Shown piece by piece: positions 59,440-64,000 of a stretch of 64,000 nt of DNA; positions within the stretch are counted from its first letter, which is position 1; each line of letters begins with the position of its first letter. Both the position numbers and the translations under genes were made by a program. The notes under the pieces are model-generated. The model saw only the letters and a program-made list of their open reading frames with translations. It made no database searches and was not told the DNA's origin. The DNA comes from Pestalotiopsis fici W106-1 (Eukaryota; Ascomycota; Sordariomycetes; Amphisphaeriales; Sporocadaceae). Location: assembly GCF_000516985.1 (NCBI RefSeq), contig NW_006917099.1, forward strand, positions 2,310,685-2,374,684, given 5' to 3'.

Positions 59440-59838
59440 TTATCTTCCCCCCAATCTTCCCCCCCTCCGATCCATGATCGGCCTCCGTCTTCGACGATGT
59501 CTTTGAGCTCTGAGTTCGTCGAGGTCCCGGTGCCACTGCTGTATTTTGCGCTGGAAATATAGGTCCCTTCTTTCCCTAGTATCCACAACATGGAAGTGTT
59601 CCTCTGGTGAGGTCTCCTCTCTTTCCTTGGCCCGAACAACGAAAAAGGTAACAAGGACTGCTAGAAACAGAGTCGATATGTAATAGACTAGCCAAATCAT
59701 AGCCCGCATGAGCCAGTAGGTATTGCGTACCGCTGTGCTGGCCAGAAGAACATGGCAGACGACGATGAAAGGCAGGATTGTAGCCGCATAAAGGCCGAAT
59801 CCCTTCCAGCACGTCCGGCACTTTAGAACAGTTACCAT
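59440..59838 (-). CDS. Possible small two-helix membrane protein
   Basis: A single frame from ATG 59838 gives 132 residues. It starts MVTVLKCRTCWKGFG with a CxxC pair. A first hydrophobic helix (YAATILPFIVVCHVLLAS) and a second, longer one (MIWLVYYISTLFLAVLVTFFVV) follow, then a charged tail very rich in Arg (QRHRRRRRPIMDRRGGRLGGR). No family is recognised. The biased composition and hydrophobic segments argue for a real membrane protein, but the frame could have further exons and nothing else confirms it. Confidence 0.4.
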   Translation of the reverse strand: MVTVLKCRTCWKGFGLYAATILPFIVVCHVLLASTAVRNTYWLMRAMIWLVYYISTLFLAVLVTFFVVRAKEREETSPEEHFHVVDTRERRDLYFQRKIQQWHRDLDELRAQRHRRRRRPIMDRRGGRLGGR

Positions 59839-60420
59839 TGTGCGGAACTAGTGACGCGTCGTGGTAGGGGCTCGAGGTTGATGATATTGCGTGAATCTTG
59901 CTCTGGGTAGTATAGGAATATGTTGCTGTCTGTGGCTTGGCGAATGTTGCGTGATTCGTGTTTGTAGGATATGTTTGAAATCTGGCAGATAATTCTGATA
60001 CTTGGGCCAAGGCGAGGCGCATGTTTATATAGATTCTGGAAGGGAGCTACCTGGGTACCCGCACTGCCACTATTATTAACAAACATTTGGATACCTAAAG
60101 TAGGCTTTAGGTTTTTAAAAACTTCAGGGCGCCCCGGTCATACAAACTAACGATCCCCGACCACCCACCAAGGTTTAAGTTTGCTAACTTAATTAACAGT
60201 CTTTCTTTGCTTCTAAGATTGCGTCAAATAATGATGAGATCTGACATCTTAATATTTATTAGCATGCAGGAATGGCATATATCTAGGCAGGTAGGTATTC
60301 ACCTGGGTACGGAGTGGTGACTTTTATTGGGCTTCGGGTGGCTCACCGTGCTGCACACGTGGCCCTGGCCCCCGGATAGGTAGGTAGGTACCTACCTACG
60401 CCGGCGTGGGCGTGTCAGCT
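59839..60420. other. Intergenic region with TAGG/CCTA palindrome
   Basis: No gene is recognised. A near-perfect palindrome of TAGG and CCTA units lies at 60377-60399, and similar single motifs occur at about 60290. Confidence 0.5.
60377..60399. repeat. (TAGG)n/(CCTA)n palindromic repeat
   Basis: Three TAGG units run into ACCTACCTAC, so the tract is its own inverted complement. This type of motif recurs at 23500 and 55985 and is common in intergenic DNA of these fungi. Confidence 0.8.
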
Positions 60421-60878
60421 TTTCGAGACGATGACTCACACTTTCCAAGCCATTCATTAAGGCGGTCAGCGAAGAAGGAGTTGAAGTCTCTGGCATACGG
60501 ATAAAGCTCCCTTCCTGATTTCTGGCAGACTTTGTCGATGGCGTCCATACAATGCTAGGACATGTGGGACTTCACGTCATATAGAGCTCTGTCGCGCTCC
60601 AGGGTCCGGGCTACTTGACTACGGCAGTCGACAAGGCCGGTGCTAGGATCTGTACCACGACATGCTACATCATCTGTAGTCGTCTCATCGGAACGTGGTC
60701 TTTTGTTTCCGTTTGCTCGTATTCAGAGTGCCGCTCCTGCCCGGGTCGTACAGGGAAGAGCATGGTCTCAAATCAGCTTCAGTCATCTGGGAGGGCTGCC
60801 GGCAATGTCATTGAGCAGTACCTGGCGAAGCCCGCTAGGAGTTGTGAGGCCGTTGGCCTTCTTAAGAGCGTAAATGTT
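60421..60878 (-). pseudogene. Decayed coding remnant of unknown family
   Basis: Read on the minus strand in one constant frame, this gives protein-like sequence for about 150 codons. It begins NIYALKKANGLTTPSGLRQV, has a basic KRPRSDETTTDD stretch and ends LYPYARDFNSFFADRLNEWL. The frame is broken only by four stops: TGA at 60783-60785, 60768-60770 and 60723-60725, and TAG at 60555-60557. Each is one C-to-T step from CGA or CAG. There are no frameshifts. I do not recognise the family; a fungal transposon-associated or repeat-family protein is possible. It runs toward the assembly gap. Confidence 0.5.
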
Positions 60879-60908
60879 TTAGAAATTACAATTACGTATA
60901 TGACCAAC

Positions 60909-61008
60909 NNNNNNNNNNNNNNNNNNNNNNNNNNNNNNNNNNNNNNNNNNNNNNNNNNNNNNNNNNNNNNNNNNNNNNNNNNNNNNNNNNNNNNNNNNNN
61001 NNNNNNNN
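60909..61008. other. Assembly gap (100 N)
   Basis: Exactly 100 N characters, a conventional placeholder of unknown true length. It ends at the first base of 5S copy 2. Confidence 0.99.
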
Positions 61009-61127
61009 ACATACGACCATAGCTCTTAGAAAACTCGGCATCCCGTCCGCTCTGCCCTAGATAAACTGAGAAGCGCCGGATTAGTACTCAGATCGGTGAC
61101 GGCTGGGGAATCCCCGGTGTTGTATGT
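61009..61127 (+). rRNA. 5S ribosomal RNA, divergent copy 2
   Basis: The 119-nt sequence has the same ends as copy 1 (ACATACGACCATAG and GGTGTTGTATGT, helix I). Helix II halves are CTCTTAG and CTGAGAAG, pairing with one bulged A. Helix III uses GGCA and TGCC as in copy 1. Helix V uses GCCGG with CCGGT, and the CAGATCG/CGGCTG arm closes around GTGA. A run of nine T residues follows as a Pol III terminator. The upstream flank is lost in the gap. Confidence 0.9.
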
Positions 61128-61427
61128 GTTTTTTTTTTACTTCACGGTTCCTGGTTTGTCTTTCTTTTGACTGTCTTGACTATTTCACCACTTTATATTC
61201 TGGTTGGATAAAGTACCTAATCATACAAGCGACCAGGCGTAGAGATTAGCGGCTAATGGCATGACATTGCGAAAGGGGCGAAAGTGAGCCTTTTCCGCAG
61301 GAACTAAACCAGTCAACTGCATCTGAGTGAAAGGTCCAGTCAATTAGCTGTTCTGGGAAATCTTCCATGACCAGCCATATCCAAACAGACCGGTTTGTTG
61401 ATCCTGCACGTGATTTATAGATTGTCA
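61128..61427. other. Intergenic region
   Basis: Contains the Pol III terminator T-run and the 3' flank of the CorA-like gene. Nothing else is seen. Confidence 0.55.
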
Positions 61428-64000
61428 TCACACACTGCTTGTGGGCCTTTGGATCACTGGACGCCTTCGCAAGACATTGCGCCAGCGAGATGCCTGATCC
61501 GAGGCAATTTCCTCTCCTTCAGCTGCCGCTATCTCTTCTGTTTTCTGGTTTGAAAATTGAGCAGTTCTAGGTCCAGCAACCTCACCGTGTGCGCTTCCGG
61601 TTGATTTTGAGCCGCGGCTGAACAGACCCGAGATCCAGTCGCTCACTTCGTTGACAAAGAAAGCAAGCAAGACCAGCGGAACCGAGACTGCGAATGTAAT
61701 TCCAACTGCATCCAAATCAGAACATATCTTGCCATAATGTGACGCTGCCATTCATGCCATTTGCAAAGATGGTAGAAGCTTGATGACTTACCAAGTCTGG
61801 AGTAAGCCCATTCTGGGCTATACGACAAGTTTCCTCCCTCATCATGCGGAAAGCTCTTAATGTCCAAGGCAAACAGAGACGACAAGAATGTAATTGGTAG
61901 CTGTCAGGTAAATTAGTTTGTAGTTGGTGGATTGTGTTTCGAATCTCCCAGACAAAACCAATGGAACCACTTACAAACACAATGGTGACGACAGTAAACA
62001 CCATGACTGTCCTGCTCTGCCTTGTAGTGTCTTCTGACGATTTCCGGGTCCAGATTGCCTCGGAAAGATTCGCGTCCTTCTGTCGGAGATCCAACAAATG
62101 ATTGATCTGGGCAAATCGATTAGCTCAGCGTCTTTCACGCGCCTCTTGAATGACTGACATTGTTCTGGACCTCCTTCGCATCGTGTATAAGCTTATCCAC
62201 TTCTTGATGCACCAAGTCCACTTTGCTCAGAGTCCGATAATAGTCAACCACACCAACGATTTCGCGATCAGCAGTGCTCATACTGGTCCACCCGCCCTGA
62301 CGACCCGGCGGTTTGGCAATGTAGCTGAATGCCTCATCCAGGACTGATTTCTGGCTCAGGAGTACGGTTTTTATGATGTTGAGTTCGTCCAGAATTCTCT
62401 TCACCTCTCTGAGGAGCTCGATCTCTTGTCGTATATCGCGCCGCGGTGGCTTTTCATATTGGCGCAGCAGACGGTCTTCCGTGGCCAGAGCTTGAGTGAA
62501 TTCATCAAAGAGCTCGACCTCGCGACGTGACTGAGAAATAGTTAGCAAAAGACATCTTGGCTGTTAGTAGCAGAGCTTATGGAGAGTTCTCTAAAGCCCA
62601 CTAACCGCTAGCGCTATCGCCGAGGCGAAAACTCCAAGGAGTCTCTCTTTGTCCACGCCCAGTTGCCAATCGATTGTCCTCCTTGCACAAACTGCAATGG
62701 CCAGTGGGATCATGCCAAATGCCGAGCCGAGGTGCGGACGTCTATCTTTGTGCTGAGTAAGATGCTCACAAATGCTCTTTTGGATGTCAACAATATCCGG
62801 ATCCTGTTGTTTTGAACAAGATGTGATGACCGTTGCTAAACGATGAGGATAGTTAGAGATGACTCCTATTATAATGCCACCAAAGCCCTGTATCAAAGAT
62901 GAGACTATCTTACCATTATCCACAAGAAATACCCAGAGCTGATCGACCATACATATCGCTCGGTCGCTTTCGGGGGTGGTCTTGGATTTGCGATCTTGGT
63001 GCTGGAACAGAACGTGATCTTTCATCTCGTCGTCTATGTTCGATAGTGCATGGTAATAGAAACGACCGAGGGTTTGAGGAAGCTGCAGCACGTCCTGCTC
63101 TCCATAGGATTGAACAATTTTGCGTTCCCATGCAGCACCATCACTGTTGCCGTCCGTAGATGGTGCTATTTGATTTGCGCCAATACCATTCTCTAGCATG
63201 CGTTGAGATTGGATGTGATGTTTGGCTTTGGTGAATGTAAGGTACGGCATCTGGTTCAGAGATATCAGCCCACCATCAAGTTGTACAGGGCATGCATTCT
63301 ATACCGAGAGGCCAAATCGAAATCCACTTTCTGCTAAATACGAGCCATTCGAGTCACCCGAGCCCCAAATCGGTTCGTCCACCCGAAATTGCTGTAGTGT
63401 CTCATTAGCAGGGGTTCATCGGCGCCCCTCCACCCCCCAAACCACAAAAGAAAAATAACAACAACAAAAGTACTCTCATCTTACCTTGAAGAATGACTGA
63501 AGACGACGCAACGGATAAGCGACGTTCTCATGAGGTAAACATTCCTCAATAAAGACTTGAAGTTTGACATGCAGATCTGCCGTCGGGTTTGTGAGACGAG
63601 GTCGTCTCAGGAGTATATTACGAGGATAGTGCTCCTCTGATGCCTCGGATTTGCCATTTTCACTCCCTCCCTCTACCTTCAGGTCGATCTCAAGCCCATC
63701 CCGAGGGCTTTTCATGTCGCCAGGCGGGCCTGGTGAAAATGTTACCTTTTTCACTTCAATCTTTTCTGGATTTGGGGCAAGGCTGAGATCTTGAGCCTTA
63801 AGGTCTATTTCCGTCGTGCTGCCATCCATTTGACTTGTTACGTCTGTGTTTCCTAAACCAATTGTTACTTCAAAGACATCTTGCTGGTTAGAATCTCGTT
63901 TGTCTCTGTATGTTTCCTCCCTTGGAGCGTCTTCGTCATCTGACACATCGTTGAAGCCGCCATCAGTCTCATCGTCAAGGTCACTCAAATCGTCAAAGGA
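61428..64000 (-). CDS. CorA-like Mg2+ transporter-domain protein (5' end off window)
   Basis: Eight exons are visible (63485-64000 partial, 63305-63391, 62914-63250, 62606-62835, 62159-62530, 61975-62106, 61792-61900, 61428-61705), in frame throughout, giving the last 686 residues. The first visible part is acidic and disordered (DDETDGGFNDVSDDEDAP). The middle contains WVFLVDN and a long alpha-helical stretch (VKRILDELNIIKTVLL, LRQKDANLSEAIW) typical of the CorA cytoplasmic stalk. QSRTVMVFTVVTIVFLPITFLSSLFAL is the first pore helix and VPLVLLAFFVNEV the second. The canonical GMN selectivity motif reads ALD here. Fungal proteins of this type, often with ankyrin or long N-terminal extensions, are of uncertain function. 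No ATG start is reached before the window ends. Confidence 0.85.

Overview
This window comes from a filamentous ascomycete, most likely a Sordariomycete of the order Hypocreales. Genes are split by short introns (46 to 150 bp, GT..AG, CTNAC-type branch sites). Intergenic spaces are long and pyrimidine-rich and carry TAGG/CCTA motifs. Families restricted to or typical of these fungi are present (HET proteins, SesA/HeLo-like N-domains, CVNH lectin, CorA-like proteins, Ste11 with SAM and RA domains). 5S rRNA genes are dispersed and divergent. Exon models were joined by hand from splice consensus, reading frame and family conservation. The species call is inference.

Layout. (1) 1-14.4 kb, left accessory part: the edge remnant of a FAD monooxygenase, a phytanoyl-CoA dioxygenase-like gene, a GMC oxidoreductase, a small secreted thaumatin/Bys1-like protein, and a tandem pair of paralogous genes that fuse a SesA/HeLo-like N-terminal domain to a large unrecognised region. 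One member of the pair carries nonsense codons. (2) 14.9-48.3 kb, conserved core: DNA ligase I, mitochondrial hydroxyacyl-thioester dehydratase HTD2, the MAPKKK Ste11, a PH-plus-leucine-rich-repeat protein, a kinase-like protein, a small membrane protein, an alkaline ceramidase, a conserved protein of unknown function and a SET-domain protein. Two very long gene-free spaces (about 5.7 and 6.2 kb) sit upstream of STE11/PH-LRR and of the unknown-function gene at 43.7 kb. (3) 48.6-64 kb, right accessory part: two divergent 5S rRNA genes, two HET-domain genes, a 350-bp MITE-like element with TA target duplication, a diverged inverted repeat flanking one HET gene, a secreted CVNH lectin containing an 11-nt exon, a probable small membrane protein, a coding remnant with stops compatible with RIP, a 100-N assembly gap, and a CorA-like transporter gene running off the right edge.

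How it fits together. The core holds housekeeping and signalling genes: replication, mitochondrial lipoate/fatty-acid synthesis, the mating/invasion MAPK cascade, and sphingolipid turnover. Both flanks are enriched for putative self/non-self recognition genes and for signs of repeat decay, so this looks like conserved synteny bounded by fast-evolving islands. The least described item is the SesA/HeLo-like plus unknown C-terminal architecture at 9.4-14.4 kb. The two 5S genes are notable because their sequences differ while their helices appear to be kept by paired changes.
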